NCBI GenBank assembly: GCA_019118325.1
Contig: DWZE01000060.1
Coordinates: 1-32,530 of the forward strand
Reading direction: 5' to 3'
Source: Candidatus Bacteroides intestinavium
Lineage (GTDB): Bacteria > Bacteroidota > Bacteroidia > Bacteroidales > Bacteroidaceae
DNA: 32,530 nucleotides
In this document: positions 15,033-23,365 of the stretch, piece after piece
Position numbering within the stretch: the stretch's first letter is position 1
How the letters are laid out: each line of letters opens with the position of its first letter
The notes under the pieces: model-generated
What the model was told of the DNA's origin: nothing
The model's database searches: none
The model's input: only the letters and a program-made list of their open reading frames with translations
Translations under genes and position numbers: made by a program

Positions 15033-16037
15033 TTATTTCAGCAATTTGCCGACACGTCCGACTGCGTTTCCTGCGGCTGCACCCGCCACGCTGCCCGCCA
15101 TGCTTCCGGCTCGTCCCGCCATCTGGTTCACGTTGCGACCGTAACCGCCCATGCCTCCGGCTTGGATAATCCAGCCCGCAACGGTGGGAATGGTAAAGTA
15201 GCCGATGATGCCGATGCAGAGGAATACGATATACACCCCGTCGCTCGAATCCAGCGAGAAGTTCGGGTCTGCCTGCATCCGCTCGATGTCGTTTTGCAGC
15301 ATCAGAACCTGTATCTTCGCCAGTATGGTGCTGAACATGTCCGATACCGGTAGCCACAGATAGACCTGTATATAGCGGCATATCCACTGCGTGAGCGTGT
15401 TTTGGAAACCGTCCCATACCGACAGGGCGAAGGCTATCGGACCGAGAATCGCCAGCACCACGAGAAAGAAGGTGCGGACGGTGTCTATCACGAGGGCGGC
15501 GGCTTGGAACAGCAGTTCGAGTATCTCGCGGAAGAAGTCGCGGATGCTCTTCTTCATGTTGTACATTCCCCGGTCGATATACATTCCCGCCATCGTCACC
15601 ATGTCGGAGGGCGACCAGCCGAGTTCCTCCAGTTGCTTGTCAAATTCCTCGTTGGACACGAGGTAGGCGGTTTCGGGGTTGCGTACCATCGCCTCGTATT
15701 CCAGTTTGTCCTTCTGCTCCCGGTATCGGTTCATGTCCAGCGTTTCCGCCTCCAGCATCTTTGCCGTGCCCTGTACGACGGGTGAGAGGATGCTGTTTAT
15801 CGTGCCCAGCACCACAGTCGGGAAGAACATGATGCACAGACCGATGGCAAAAGGACGGAGCATCGGGAATACGTCTATCGGTTCAGCTCTCGCCAGCGAC
15901 TGCCATACCCGGTAGGCGACGTAGAACAGCGCACCCAGCCCGGCGATGCCTTTCGCCACACCAGCCATGTCCCCACACAGCGGCATCATCTGCTCATAAA
16001 GTGAACGTAAAATCTGATGAAGGTTGTCGAACTTCAT
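15033..16037 (-). CDS. traJ: Conjugative transposon protein TraJ (VirB6-like)
   Basis: A 334-residue polytopic inner-membrane protein. MKFDNLHQILRSLYEQMMPL and the following GVAKGIAGLGALFYVAYRVW are typical of TraJ. About six to seven hydrophobic segments follow, with a central charged loop (YREQKDKLEYEAMVRN). The tail is glycine and alanine rich (AGRAGSMAGSVAGAAAGNAVG). It corresponds to VirB6, the inner-membrane translocation component. It starts three bases after the traI stop, so the two are tightly coupled. Confidence 0.92.
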   Translation of the reverse strand: MKFDNLHQILRSLYEQMMPLCGDMAGVAKGIAGLGALFYVAYRVWQSLARAEPIDVFPMLRPFAIGLCIMFFPTVVLGTINSILSPVVQGTAKMLEAETLDMNRYREQKDKLEYEAMVRNPETAYLVSNEEFDKQLEELGWSPSDMVTMAGMYIDRGMYNMKKSIRDFFREILELLFQAAALVIDTVRTFFLVVLAILGPIAFALSVWDGFQNTLTQWICRYIQVYLWLPVSDMFSTILAKIQVLMLQNDIERMQADPNFSLDSSDGVYIVFLCIGIIGYFTIPTVAGWIIQAGGMGGYGRNVNQMAGRAGSMAGSVAGAAAGNAVGRVGKLLK

Positions 16038-16040
16038 AGG

Positions 16041-16670
16041 CTACCAGTATCTTTCGTTCATGTTCCCGTACAGCCCCATGATGCGGTCGAGGTCGTTCTT
16101 CTTTTTCGCACGCAGGTAACTCACGGAGATGTTCTTGTTCGTGTAGTAGCTCACGAGGTTGCGGTAACGCTTCATCTTCGAGTGGCAGCGTTCCACCACG
16201 TCCATGCGCTCCTTGTCGGTCATGGAGAGCGTGGTGATGTTCACCACGTTCCTGAGTTCCGTCAACACTTCGTTGCTTTCCTCCAGCAGTTTCGTGTAGC
16301 CGAAAGCGATTGCGGAAAGCTCTTCGGGTCTGAAATTCCCGTCACGGAGCATCCGTTGGAAACTGTTCACATAGATGTCTGTGATGTCGCCCACCATCAG
16401 GATGGTCTGCTGCACCTTGCGGGCGTCCTTGACCAGATTGTTCACCGATTTGAGGGCATCGTAATACTTCTTGCCCTGCTGATAGATTTTCACCGTCTCC
16501 TGAAAGTTGCTCACCATGTTCGTGGCGGTCTTGGAGGTATGGATGATGTTTTTGGAGGCATTGATGATGCCCTGCGCTAGATTGCCCGGATCGCTTACGA
16601 CCCACTGTGCGCTTGCCCTGCCCGCGAAAAGCAGGCACAGGCAGATAATCATTGTTATTCTTGTTCTCAT
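16041..16670 (-). CDS. traI: Conjugative transposon protein TraI (DUF4141, VirB5-like)
   Basis: A 209-residue exported protein with a signal peptide (ending RASA-Q at about residue 21). It has a WVVSDPGNLAQGIINASKNI segment typical of TraI/DUF4141, then long helices (coiled-coil like) through residue 150. By analogy it is the minor pilus or periplasmic component (VirB5-like), as its signature DPGNLAQ motif is shared with VirB5/TrbJ proteins. It is followed closely by traJ. Confidence 0.9.
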   Translation of the reverse strand: MRTRITMIICLCLLFAGRASAQWVVSDPGNLAQGIINASKNIIHTSKTATNMVSNFQETVKIYQQGKKYYDALKSVNNLVKDARKVQQTILMVGDITDIYVNSFQRMLRDGNFRPEELSAIAFGYTKLLEESNEVLTELRNVVNITTLSMTDKERMDVVERCHSKMKRYRNLVSYYTNKNISVSYLRAKKKNDLDRIMGLYGNMNERYW

Positions 16671-16693
16671 GTTACTTTGGATTTTAGTGGTTG

Positions 16694-17074
16694 TTATTCT
16701 TCGGTCGGATGTCCCGGCTGCGGCTTCACCCGCACATAGTCCCCGTTTGGCGAGAAAGTCAGCACATCCGTGGCCTCGTTGTAGGACACGTCGATGCGGA
16801 AGCCGGTGTTCATGAACAGGTTGCCGTTCTCCTCCTGCAAGAGATAGGTTTCCGGCTTGAGCTTGCGGCGCAGACCGCTACGACGGAACACCGTCACTTT
16901 GTAGGCTTCGCCCTCCTTGTAGATAAGCACGTCAGGTTTTCCCTCCACGCTCTCCCAGTTCCCGCACAGCATGTCGCGGCGGTTGTCGGCCACGTCGCAG
17001 GATTGCAGCATCATGACCGCCAATCCGATAAGGCACTTGCTGACTTGCAGCATTTTCACTTTTGGTAAATTCAT
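16694..17074 (-). CDS. traH: TraH-position lipoprotein (DUF3876)
   Basis: A 126-residue lipoprotein. The hydrophobic N-terminal segment ends at LQSC-DVAD, a lipidation site. The mature part is a small beta domain starting MLCGNWESVEGKPDVLIY, with KPETYLLQEENGNLF in the middle. This matches DUF3876, which occupies the traH position between traG and traI in Bacteroides elements. The CGNWES motif resembles small calycin-like folds, but function is unknown. It starts 40 bases after traG and ends 23 bases before traI. Confidence 0.82.
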   Translation of the reverse strand: MNLPKVKMLQVSKCLIGLAVMMLQSCDVADNRRDMLCGNWESVEGKPDVLIYKEGEAYKVTVFRRSGLRRKLKPETYLLQEENGNLFMNTGFRIDVSYNEATDVLTFSPNGDYVRVKPQPGHPTEE

Positions 17075-17114
17075 ACGCGTTTTTCTTTTTTGGTTGATAC
17101 ATTCTGTTTTTTAG

Positions 17115-19619
17115 TTATTCCTTGTTTCTCCGCCTTTCGGCAAGCTGCCGGATGGCGGCTTCGATGTCGTCGCCCAGCTTCTCCGCCAGACGGTAAACCT
17201 CCACTTTTTCCGTTTCCTCGGTGGTGTACGCCAGATACTCTTCCGCGCTGACCTCCGTGGCATAGACCGCCGACTGCGTGCCGCCCAAGCCTATCCACAC
17301 CTCCTTGTAGAGCCGTGAAGGGTTGTTCGCCATGTTGATGGAGAGTATCTGCGACTTCTCCTTTTCCGTCAGTCCGAGCAACGCCTGTATCTGGTCGAAC
17401 TTGTTCATATATTTCCTTTGGTCAAGCAGGATTTTACAATCCGAGTTGTTGATAATGCTCTCTTTGACCACCGGAGAACTGATAATGTCGTCCACCTCCT
17501 GCGTCACCACGATTGCCTCGCCGTAATATTTTCTGACCGTCTTATACATATAGCGCAGATATTCAGCCATGTTCGCCGATGAGAGGGCCTTCCAAGCCTC
17601 TTCCACGATAAGCTGTTTCCGCACGCCTTTCAGCCGCCGCATCTTGTTGATGAAGGCTTCCATGATGATGATGGTCACGACGGGGAACAGTTCGCGGTTT
17701 TCTTTAATCGAATCTATCTCGAAGACGATGAACCGCTTGCCGAGCAGGTCGATGTTCTCCGTGGAGTTGAGCAGGAAATCGTAACGCCCGCCCCGGTAAT
17801 ACTGCCGCATGGTGGTGAGCATGTTGTCGATGTTGAAGTCGGACTTCTCCACCTTGATGTCACGCTGTGCCAGTTCCTTGCGGTAGTCGTCACGCATATA
17901 CTCGTAGAAGGTGTTGAACGACGGCACGATGCTACGGTCGGATTGGATGCGCTCAATATAGGCACTCACGGCACTGCCCAGCTCGCCGCTCTCCGTCTTT
18001 GTCACCTTGTCGTCCTCCGACTTCCAGAGCGTCAGCAACAGGGTCTTGATGCTGTCCTTCTTCTCCACGTCGAAGATGTAATCGTCGGTGTAGAACGGGT
18101 TGAAGCTGATGGGCTTATCTTCCGTGTAGGTGAAATACACACCGTCCGCTCCGCCTGTCTTGCGTCGGATCATGCCGCACAAGCCCTGATAGGAGTTTCC
18201 CGTGTCCACCAATACCACATGTGCGCCTTGCTCATAATATTGGCGCACGAGGTGGTTCATGAAGAAAGACTTGCCGCTGCCAGAAGGACCCAGCACGAAC
18301 TTGTTGCGGTTGGTCGTGATACCTCGCTTCATGGGCAGGTCGGAGATGTCAAGGTGCAGCGGTTTTCCCGTGAGCCTGTCCACCATCTTGATGCCGAAGG
18401 GCGAGAGCGAGCTGCGGTAGTTGGTTTCCTCTGTGAACAGGCACACCGCCTGTTCGATGAAGGTGTGGAAACTCTCTTCCGCCGGGAAGTCCGCCGCATT
18501 GCCGGGTATCGCCGCCCAGTAGAGTGTCGGGCAGTCGATGGTGTTGTGGCGCGGCACGCATTCCATGCTTGCCAACTGGCTGCCCACGTCGTTCTTGATA
18601 TGCTTCAGTTCCTCCGCATCGTCGCTCCACGCCATGACGTTGAAGTGTGCCCGTACCGAGGTCAGTCCGTAGGAATGGGCTTCGTTCAGGTATTGGTCTA
18701 TCCACTCGCGGTTGATGCTGTTGCTCCTTGAATAGCGAGATAGCGACTGCATGTTACGGGCGGACTTCTCGAACTTCTGCAAGGTTTCCTCACTGTTGTC
18801 TATCAGCACATACTGGTTGTAGATATGATTGCAGGAGAGCAGAAGCCCCACCGGGGAGGCGAATGACAGTCGGCAGTCACTCCGGTCGGTGGAGAGCTTC
18901 TCGTAACGGGTGTCGGTAGCCACCTTGCCCGGCAGGTCTTCCGCGTCGGAGAGGGTGTGCAGACACAGGCGGTTGTCGCCGATGCGCATCTCCCTTGCCG
19001 AAAGCTCGATGTCCTGCAAGGTGGTGTCACCTTCCGGCATGAGCGAGAAGTAGCGTTCAATAAGTCCCGTCTTTCCCTCAGTACCCACAATCTCATCGGT
19101 GGAGAGGCGGCGCAGCCTGACAAGCCCGCTGTCGTTCATGATGCGCTCGAACTGTTCGCAGGCTTCCAAGAACTTGGTCGTGGTTTCCCTGTCCAGCTCC
19201 TTCGGGATGATATGTCCCCGGCACAGCGTGCTGAAATTGCTCTGCATCCGGTTACGCTCCTTTGTTGTCTTGGTCAGGTAGAGGTAGCAGGTGTGTTTCA
19301 GGTACGGACGCTCGTTGAAGTGACGCTCGAAAGAGCGGCTTAAAAAGCTCATGTCGTCCTTCTGAAGCTCCGGTTTGTAGCGTTCCTTGATGAACCAGTC
19401 CTGTTTGTGGACGACGGAGTAGTCCGGCAGCACCTTGATAGCCTTGCACCAGCAACTGTGTATCGCCTCGTACTCCGCACCCGTCACGGTGTAAAGTTCC
19501 GGTAGTTCCACCTCGAAAGCCACCGTGATGTCGGCGTCCTTTGAGATGATGCAGCCATGCTCCACCGCTAAAAGTGGGAACCTGTTTTCCAGTGTTGTCA
19601 TTTTCGATGTATTCCTCAT
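17115..19619 (-). CDS. traG: Conjugation system ATPase TraG (VirB4-like)
   Basis: An 834-residue cytoplasmic ATPase. The N-terminal CagE/VirB4-type domain occupies about residues 1-400. The Walker A motif GPSGSGKS is near residue 443-450, with the preceding NKFVLGPSG typical for VirB4. Walker B is in RKQLIVEEAWKALSS (about 665-680), followed by VVTQEVDDIISS as the motif D/Q-loop region. It powers pilus assembly and DNA translocation with TraJ and MobC. MRNTSK at 19619 overlaps the traF stop by the ATGA arrangement; a second ATG six codons in is an alternative start. Confidence 0.95.
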   Translation of the reverse strand: MRNTSKMTTLENRFPLLAVEHGCIISKDADITVAFEVELPELYTVTGAEYEAIHSCWCKAIKVLPDYSVVHKQDWFIKERYKPELQKDDMSFLSRSFERHFNERPYLKHTCYLYLTKTTKERNRMQSNFSTLCRGHIIPKELDRETTTKFLEACEQFERIMNDSGLVRLRRLSTDEIVGTEGKTGLIERYFSLMPEGDTTLQDIELSAREMRIGDNRLCLHTLSDAEDLPGKVATDTRYEKLSTDRSDCRLSFASPVGLLLSCNHIYNQYVLIDNSEETLQKFEKSARNMQSLSRYSRSNSINREWIDQYLNEAHSYGLTSVRAHFNVMAWSDDAEELKHIKNDVGSQLASMECVPRHNTIDCPTLYWAAIPGNAADFPAEESFHTFIEQAVCLFTEETNYRSSLSPFGIKMVDRLTGKPLHLDISDLPMKRGITTNRNKFVLGPSGSGKSFFMNHLVRQYYEQGAHVVLVDTGNSYQGLCGMIRRKTGGADGVYFTYTEDKPISFNPFYTDDYIFDVEKKDSIKTLLLTLWKSEDDKVTKTESGELGSAVSAYIERIQSDRSIVPSFNTFYEYMRDDYRKELAQRDIKVEKSDFNIDNMLTTMRQYYRGGRYDFLLNSTENIDLLGKRFIVFEIDSIKENRELFPVVTIIIMEAFINKMRRLKGVRKQLIVEEAWKALSSANMAEYLRYMYKTVRKYYGEAIVVTQEVDDIISSPVVKESIINNSDCKILLDQRKYMNKFDQIQALLGLTEKEKSQILSINMANNPSRLYKEVWIGLGGTQSAVYATEVSAEEYLAYTTEETEKVEVYRLAEKLGDDIEAAIRQLAERRRNKE

Positions 19620-19948
19620 TGTCTTTCTTCCTTTCGTTGTCGTTTGAACAGACGGGTTATCCGCCGCCGGTTGATAAGGTATCGGGGATGGCTCCGTGCC
19701 GCTCCTAATTTCATCAGCCCGTGTTCACCGTACCGGGCGTTCAGCGCGAAGGTCTGCCATACAAGGAGGGAGGACGATGCCGCGCCGAAGCCGATACATA
19801 TCCACTGGTCGATACCGACCATGTAGAGGATGACGAACAGGACGAAGAGAGCCAGCAGACCTCCGCAGAAGATGAAGAGGTACTGTGCCTTCAAGCCCTT
19901 GAACTCTACCGGACGGCCGATACCCTTGTTGATTGGGTATTCAGCCAT
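19616..19948 (-). CDS. traF: Conjugative transposon protein TraF (DUF4133, VirB3-like)
   Basis: A 110-residue inner-membrane protein. MAEYPINKGIGRPVEFKGLK is the strongly conserved TraF/DUF4133 start. Two transmembrane helices follow (about 22-45 and 47-66), then a basic cytoplasmic tail (RRRITRLFKRQRKEERQ). VirB3-type proteins pair with the VirB4 ATPase, which fits the four-base overlap with traG. Confidence 0.92.
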   Translation of the reverse strand: MAEYPINKGIGRPVEFKGLKAQYLFIFCGGLLALFVLFVILYMVGIDQWICIGFGAASSSLLVWQTFALNARYGEHGLMKLGAARSHPRYLINRRRITRLFKRQRKEERQ

Positions 19949-19958
19949 ACATTATTTA

Positions 19959-20276
19959 TTAAAGGAAGAATGAGCGCAGGATGGTGGCGGCAACAATCAG
20001 GAAGATGCACGCGCCGAACCACGAGGCGGCTGTCTTGCTGGTGTCGGGGTCGCCCGATGAAAACTTGCCGTACACTTTTACGCCCCCGATAAGCCCGACG
20101 ACTGCACCGATGGCGTATATCAGTTTAGTTCCGGGGTCGAAATAAGAACTCACCATAGAGGTGGCTTCGTTGATGCCCGCGATGCCGTTTCCCTGCGCGA
20201 AAGCGGAGGCGGTTGCGGCGATGACAAGTGCCGCGGAGAGGATTGCTTTTCTGTTTTTCAAGATGTTCTTGTTCAT
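19959..20276 (-). CDS. traE: Conjugative transposon protein TraE (DUF4134, VirB2-like)
   Basis: A 105-residue pilin-like protein with a long cleavable signal peptide (about 1-28, AFA-Q) and two hydrophobic helices (about 52-70 and 83-103) separated by a short polar loop (GKFSSGDPDTSK). It matches DUF4134 and the VirB2 major pilin topology. Ten bases separate it from traF. The 200 bases upstream, between it and traD, contain a possible small gene. Confidence 0.92.
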   Translation of the reverse strand: MNKNILKNRKAILSAALVIAATASAFAQGNGIAGINEATSMVSSYFDPGTKLIYAIGAVVGLIGGVKVYGKFSSGDPDTSKTAASWFGACIFLIVAATILRSFFL

Positions 20277-20356
20277 AAACTGTTCTTGTTTTTTGCCGTC
20301 AAAAGGGTGGATGGTCCTTTGTCGGGCGGTTGATACTTTGTTTCTTTACTTTGGTT

Positions 20357-20485
20357 TTAGTGGATGCCCGTTTGTTTCCACGGACGTGGGCGTGTCCGTT
20401 GCGGATGGGGATGCGCCTTGCGTTTCCTCGCCGCGTGGGTTGATGTCATTCTTTCATGTTCATTTCTTTTATTGTTGTCATACAT
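20357..20485 (-). CDS. Possible small basic protein between traD and traE
   Basis: A 42-residue open frame below the usual size cut-off (MYDNNKRNEHERMTSTHAAR at its start, then a run of lysine, arginine, histidine and proline, ending WKQTGIH). Its ATG overlaps the last bases of traD (ATGTATGA), the same stop-start overlap style that couples other genes in this operon. There is no homology that I recognise. The high basic content suggests nucleic-acid or membrane binding if it is real. Confidence 0.35.
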   Translation of the reverse strand: MYDNNKRNEHERMTSTHAARKRKAHPHPQRTRPRPWKQTGIH

Positions 20486-21206
20486 AGTTGCGAATGTCGA
20501 ACTCCTCGATGTTGTCCGGCACGACGAACTCCTTTTCAGATTTCTTCAGCCGAATCTCGATAAGCCCCTTGATGCGGATGCCTATCTCCGAAGAGCCTTC
20601 CATCATTTTCTCGTACAACTCCGTGCCCTCCATGTCGGTGAACACCTTAGCCGCCTTTTCACGTTCCGCCTGTGTCGCGTCCGGGTTTTTGGCGGTCTTG
20701 CAGGCGTCGTCAATCTCGTCAAAGCTGCTGCCCGAAGCCCGTGGCGTGTCCGAGGCGTCCTCTTCCGGTTCGTCGTCCCCGTATCCCAGTTCCTCCGGCG
20801 GTATGCTCGTGAAGGTCTCATCGAGTTTTTCCTCCGGGACTTGTGCCGGGCGGGATGCGTTTCCCGTTTTTCCGTCGTCAAAAGTAGCCTCTTCCTCCGA
20901 CAGCTCAATGCCTTTTTCAATAGTGGCGGCTTCTTGCGTCGGTATGGCAGCGGTTGTCCGGGTGGATGCCATCCTGAAACGGCTCTTGCCGATGATGTCC
21001 GCCTTTTCCGCAGGGACTTCCTCGTGTGCCGCTATGCGTTTAGCCTCATTCCCGTCCAGTGACCGCCATAATCCGACAATGCCCTTGAAGAAGCGGACAA
21101 TCCGCGTGTCCATGATGCGCTCGTAAAGGAGCAGGAACAGGAACCAGAGGTTGCAGCCGACCGATACCGCCAGCAGAATGTCTGTCATGCTGATTGTGTA
21201 ATTCAT
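20478..21206 (-). CDS. traD: Conjugal transfer protein TraD
   Basis: A 242-residue protein with a transmembrane helix near the N-terminus (ILLAVSVGCNLWFLFLLLY, about 10-28) followed by a mainly acidic cytoplasmic region. The C-terminal part includes ELYEKMMEGSSEIGIRIKGL and ends EEFDIRNYV. This fits TraD of CTnDOT-type elements by position between traC and traE. The ATG at 21206 follows AAGGA; the longer frame back to 21251 overlaps traC and is rejected. The middle (about 95-170) is low-complexity, rich in E, S, T and P. The function is not known. Confidence 0.8.
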   Translation of the reverse strand: MNYTISMTDILLAVSVGCNLWFLFLLLYERIMDTRIVRFFKGIVGLWRSLDGNEAKRIAAHEEVPAEKADIIGKSRFRMASTRTTAAIPTQEAATIEKGIELSEEEATFDDGKTGNASRPAQVPEEKLDETFTSIPPEELGYGDDEPEEDASDTPRASGSSFDEIDDACKTAKNPDATQAEREKAAKVFTDMEGTELYEKMMEGSSEIGIRIKGLIEIRLKKSEKEFVVPDNIEEFDIRNYV

Positions 21207-21222
21207 ATCCTTCCGTTTTTGG

Positions 21223-21576
21223 TTAGAATACTGAATTGTAATTTCGGGCATAAAGGCTCTTTATCGCATCTTCGCACTGGTTGAAGTGGTGCGTCAGCAC
21301 ATGGTCGATGTAAGCGGACAGCGTAAGCCGGTCATGCCCGATTACACGGGTGATACGCATGATACGCTCGTGGTACTCCGGGCGCACATACGCCATCTTC
21401 CCCTCACGTGCCTTTACTTCCGGGTCGCGGATGAACAGGCGTTCATAGTCCTTCTCACTGCATTTGCCGCTTACCGGGACAGGCGACAGTATTTCCACAC
21501 TCGCCTGCACTTGGGTAAACATACCTCCGCAGTCTTGCTGTGGTCTTTTTTCATTCGGTGTCATTTCTTTTTCCAT
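21223..21576 (-). CDS. traC: DUF3408 protein TraC
   Basis: A 117-residue protein with the DUF3408 pattern: after a polar N-terminus, YERLFIRDPEVKAREGKMAY, then VRPEYHERIMRITRVIG and LSAYIDHVLTHHFNQC. The C-terminal half looks like a ribbon-helix-helix DNA-binding fold. A TTG at 21582 would overlap the traB stop, but the ATG at 21576 is the more conventional start. It is the second of two adjacent DUF3408 paralogues next to the ParA-like TraA, which suggests a partition-like or DNA-organising module. Confidence 0.85.
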   Translation of the reverse strand: MEKEMTPNEKRPQQDCGGMFTQVQASVEILSPVPVSGKCSEKDYERLFIRDPEVKAREGKMAYVRPEYHERIMRITRVIGHDRLTLSAYIDHVLTHHFNQCEDAIKSLYARNYNSVF

Positions 21577-21578
21577 TT

Positions 21579-22019
21579 TCAAATCAGATCTTCACGTTGT
21601 TTCTTGTACAGTTCGTTGATTCTCTCCTTGTGCTGTTCCAGATGCTGGCGCAGCACGGTATCCACATATCCGCCTACTGAGATTTCCCCTCCGGCGATGT
21701 CGTTCACGATTCTGAGGATCTTGCCGTGGACGTCACGGCTGATATAGACACATTGGCGGGTCTTTATCTCGTTGCGGCGCAGGAATAGCTCGTTGTAGTC
21801 CTCGTCCTGCCTTTTCCGGCGTCCACTTTCCCTCTGCGCTTTTTCCCGTGTTACGGGTTGCACAGGAGATGGTTCCGGTGCGGCGGTGTCCTCTTCGGTC
21901 GGTGCAGCTGCGGGTACTTCCTGTGCGGGGCGCAGTGTCCCGTCCTGTGTGCGCCGCCCGATGGAGGCTAACAGCAGTTCCTCGTCGATGCCTTCCGTGT
22001 TCACTTTCCTGCTGCCCAT
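21579..22019 (-). CDS. traB: DUF3408 protein TraB
   Basis: A 146-residue protein starting MGSRKVNTEGIDEELLLASIG, with a proline-rich linker, then a DUF3408 region: ELFLRRNEIKTRQCVYISRD, VHGKILRIVNDIAGGEISVG and GYVDTVLRQHLEQHKE. It is paralogous to the next gene (traC). A GTG at 22025 that overlaps the traA stop (GTGA) is an alternative start. A ribbon-helix-helix DNA-binding role with TraA is inferred. Confidence 0.83.
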   Translation of the reverse strand: MGSRKVNTEGIDEELLLASIGRRTQDGTLRPAQEVPAAAPTEEDTAAPEPSPVQPVTREKAQRESGRRKRQDEDYNELFLRRNEIKTRQCVYISRDVHGKILRIVNDIAGGEISVGGYVDTVLRQHLEQHKERINELYKKQREDLI

Positions 22020-22021
22020 GC

Positions 22022-22783
22022 TCACTGCGGTCTGATGATGTCGCTTATCTCTTCGGAAAACTCCCGGATGCCACTCCCTTTCAGCAGTGCCGTGTCCATC
22101 GGGAAGATGGTGGAGCGGAAAACGCTCTTGCGCTCTTCCGAAAGGTCACGGCGGAACTTCTTGCTGTCGGGCAAGCGGGTGGAAAGTACCGGAAAGCCCA
22201 TTTCGGCTATCACTTCCTCGTAGATGCCGTACAAGTCGTTCCTCTCCCTGCCGTCCACCATCGTCCAGAACAGATGCAGCCCCTTTGTTTTCGCCTGTCC
22301 GGTAGTCATCAGCCTGTCGCGGAACATCGTGACGAATTTCAGGGTACTCTCCACGACAAAGCGGTCGGCACTCAGCGGAGTGAAAATGTAGTCCATCTGC
22401 GAGAGCGTCTTTATCACGCCGTTGCTTCGGAGTGTGCCGGGCATGTCGAAGAACACCACGTCGGGTTTCACGTCCTCAGTGGCAATCATCCTCTCGGCAT
22501 CGTCGAGGGCGTTCACCGCATTGCTTTTGACGATGGTGTAGGCGTTCTTTTTGATCCGGCGGAAATGGTCGCAAGCGAGAGCCTTGAAGTAGGTGCTGCT
22601 GTCGATAAGCCCCATTTCGTGTTCGCGCAGCCCGTGGATGCTGTGCTGCGGGTCGTCGCAGTCCACGACGGCGACATTGTAGCCTTTCACGTTGTGCAGG
22701 TAGCTGGCGGCAAGTGCCGTGACAGTGGATTTGCCGATGCCACCTTTCTGTGTTGCGAATGCAACGAAGATTTCCTTACTCAT
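22022..22783 (-). CDS. traA: ParA-family ATPase TraA
   Basis: A 253-residue ParA/MinD-type ATPase. The deviant Walker A motif is KGGIGKST at residues 13-20 within FVAFATQKGG. The A' segment is AVVDCDDPQHS, and Walker B is DVVFFDMPG. It opens the transfer operon, and in CTnDOT-type elements it is the first tra gene. Probable roles are positioning DNA or the machinery with the DUF3408 proteins. The frame continues without a stop for 108 codons upstream to 23107, but the usual family N-terminus begins at MSKEIFVAFATQKGG, so 22783 is chosen. Confidence 0.92.
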   Translation of the reverse strand: MSKEIFVAFATQKGGIGKSTVTALAASYLHNVKGYNVAVVDCDDPQHSIHGLREHEMGLIDSSTYFKALACDHFRRIKKNAYTIVKSNAVNALDDAERMIATEDVKPDVVFFDMPGTLRSNGVIKTLSQMDYIFTPLSADRFVVESTLKFVTMFRDRLMTTGQAKTKGLHLFWTMVDGRERNDLYGIYEEVIAEMGFPVLSTRLPDSKKFRRDLSEERKSVFRSTIFPMDTALLKGSGIREFSEEISDIIRPQ

Positions 22784-23219
22784 AGTTCCATTTATTTTAA
22801 TTGTTGATGATTTGTTTTTCTGTTTCCATACGGATTTGGCTGTCGCACCATCCGCTTCCGTGACTACACACGCAGGCGGGTCGTCGCGTATCCGGTTCTG
22901 TGGTGAAGCGGTGCGTCGGACAAATGGTGATTGACGACATTGCGTCATGAAGTCATTGAATCCATACGTCACCGAATTGTCGGAGAACCGGGTTTCCGAC
23001 GGTTCGGGTATCCGTTTCGGCAAGTATCCGAAGAAGCGGATTTCCGGGTATTTGAATGTTCCGTTTATCATATCTTCAAATCGTTCGTTTCTTGAATCAT
23101 GCTGCAAATAAACAAGTATATTTTGGAACCTGTATCACTTCTCCGGCAAGTGGCGGCACGTTGCGCCGGTTGGCAGTCATTGACCGGGTCAAGCATCTGT
23201 CCGATACCGCTTTAAGGGC

Positions 23220-23229
23220 GTAACTTTGC
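23220..23229 (+). promoter_or_regulatory. Candidate mob operon promoter (-7 box)
   Basis: GTAACTTTGC contains TAACTTTG, the Bacteroidetes -7 box, about 265 bases upstream of mobA. It also matches the att core GTANNTTTGC, a known ambiguity of that motif. A transcript starting near 23235 would carry the downstream palindromes in a long leader. No clear -33 element is seen. Confidence 0.45.
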
Positions 23230-23290
23230 ACCCGGACAGCAGGGTTCGCCGATGACGCGCGGCCCGGAGTCCTGAAAGGTATTTTCCCAA

Positions 23291-23306
23291 TCCGTCCCCT
23301 GACGGA
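23291..23306. repeat. Short inverted repeat in oriT region
   Basis: TCCGTC (23291-23296), four-base loop, GACGGA (23301-23306). Confidence 0.5.
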
Positions 23307-23310
23307 TTTT

Positions 23311-23328
23311 TATGTTCACCTGAACATA
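23311..23328. repeat. Operator-like palindrome in oriT region
   Basis: TATGTTCA, two bases, TGAACATA: perfect 8-bp arms, typical of a dimeric regulator or relaxosome-protein site. Confidence 0.6.
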
Positions 23329-23347
23329 GCAAGATGTCTTTTCAGCC

Positions 23348-23365
23348 GCTCAAAATATTTTGAGC
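23348..23365. repeat. 18-bp perfect palindrome in oriT region
   Basis: GCTCAAAAT directly followed by ATTTTGAGC, with no loop. It is likely a protein-binding site (MobA or a regulator) near oriT. Confidence 0.65.

Noticed and set aside
21577..21582. TTG start for traC that overlaps the traB stop
   Set aside because: A TTGA overlap is possible, but an ATG follows two codons later, and ATG is the usual start in this operon.
23220..23229. A second attachment site at GTAACTTTGC
   Set aside because: The motif lies in the middle of the element between traA and mobA, so it is better read as the -7 promoter box that shares this sequence.
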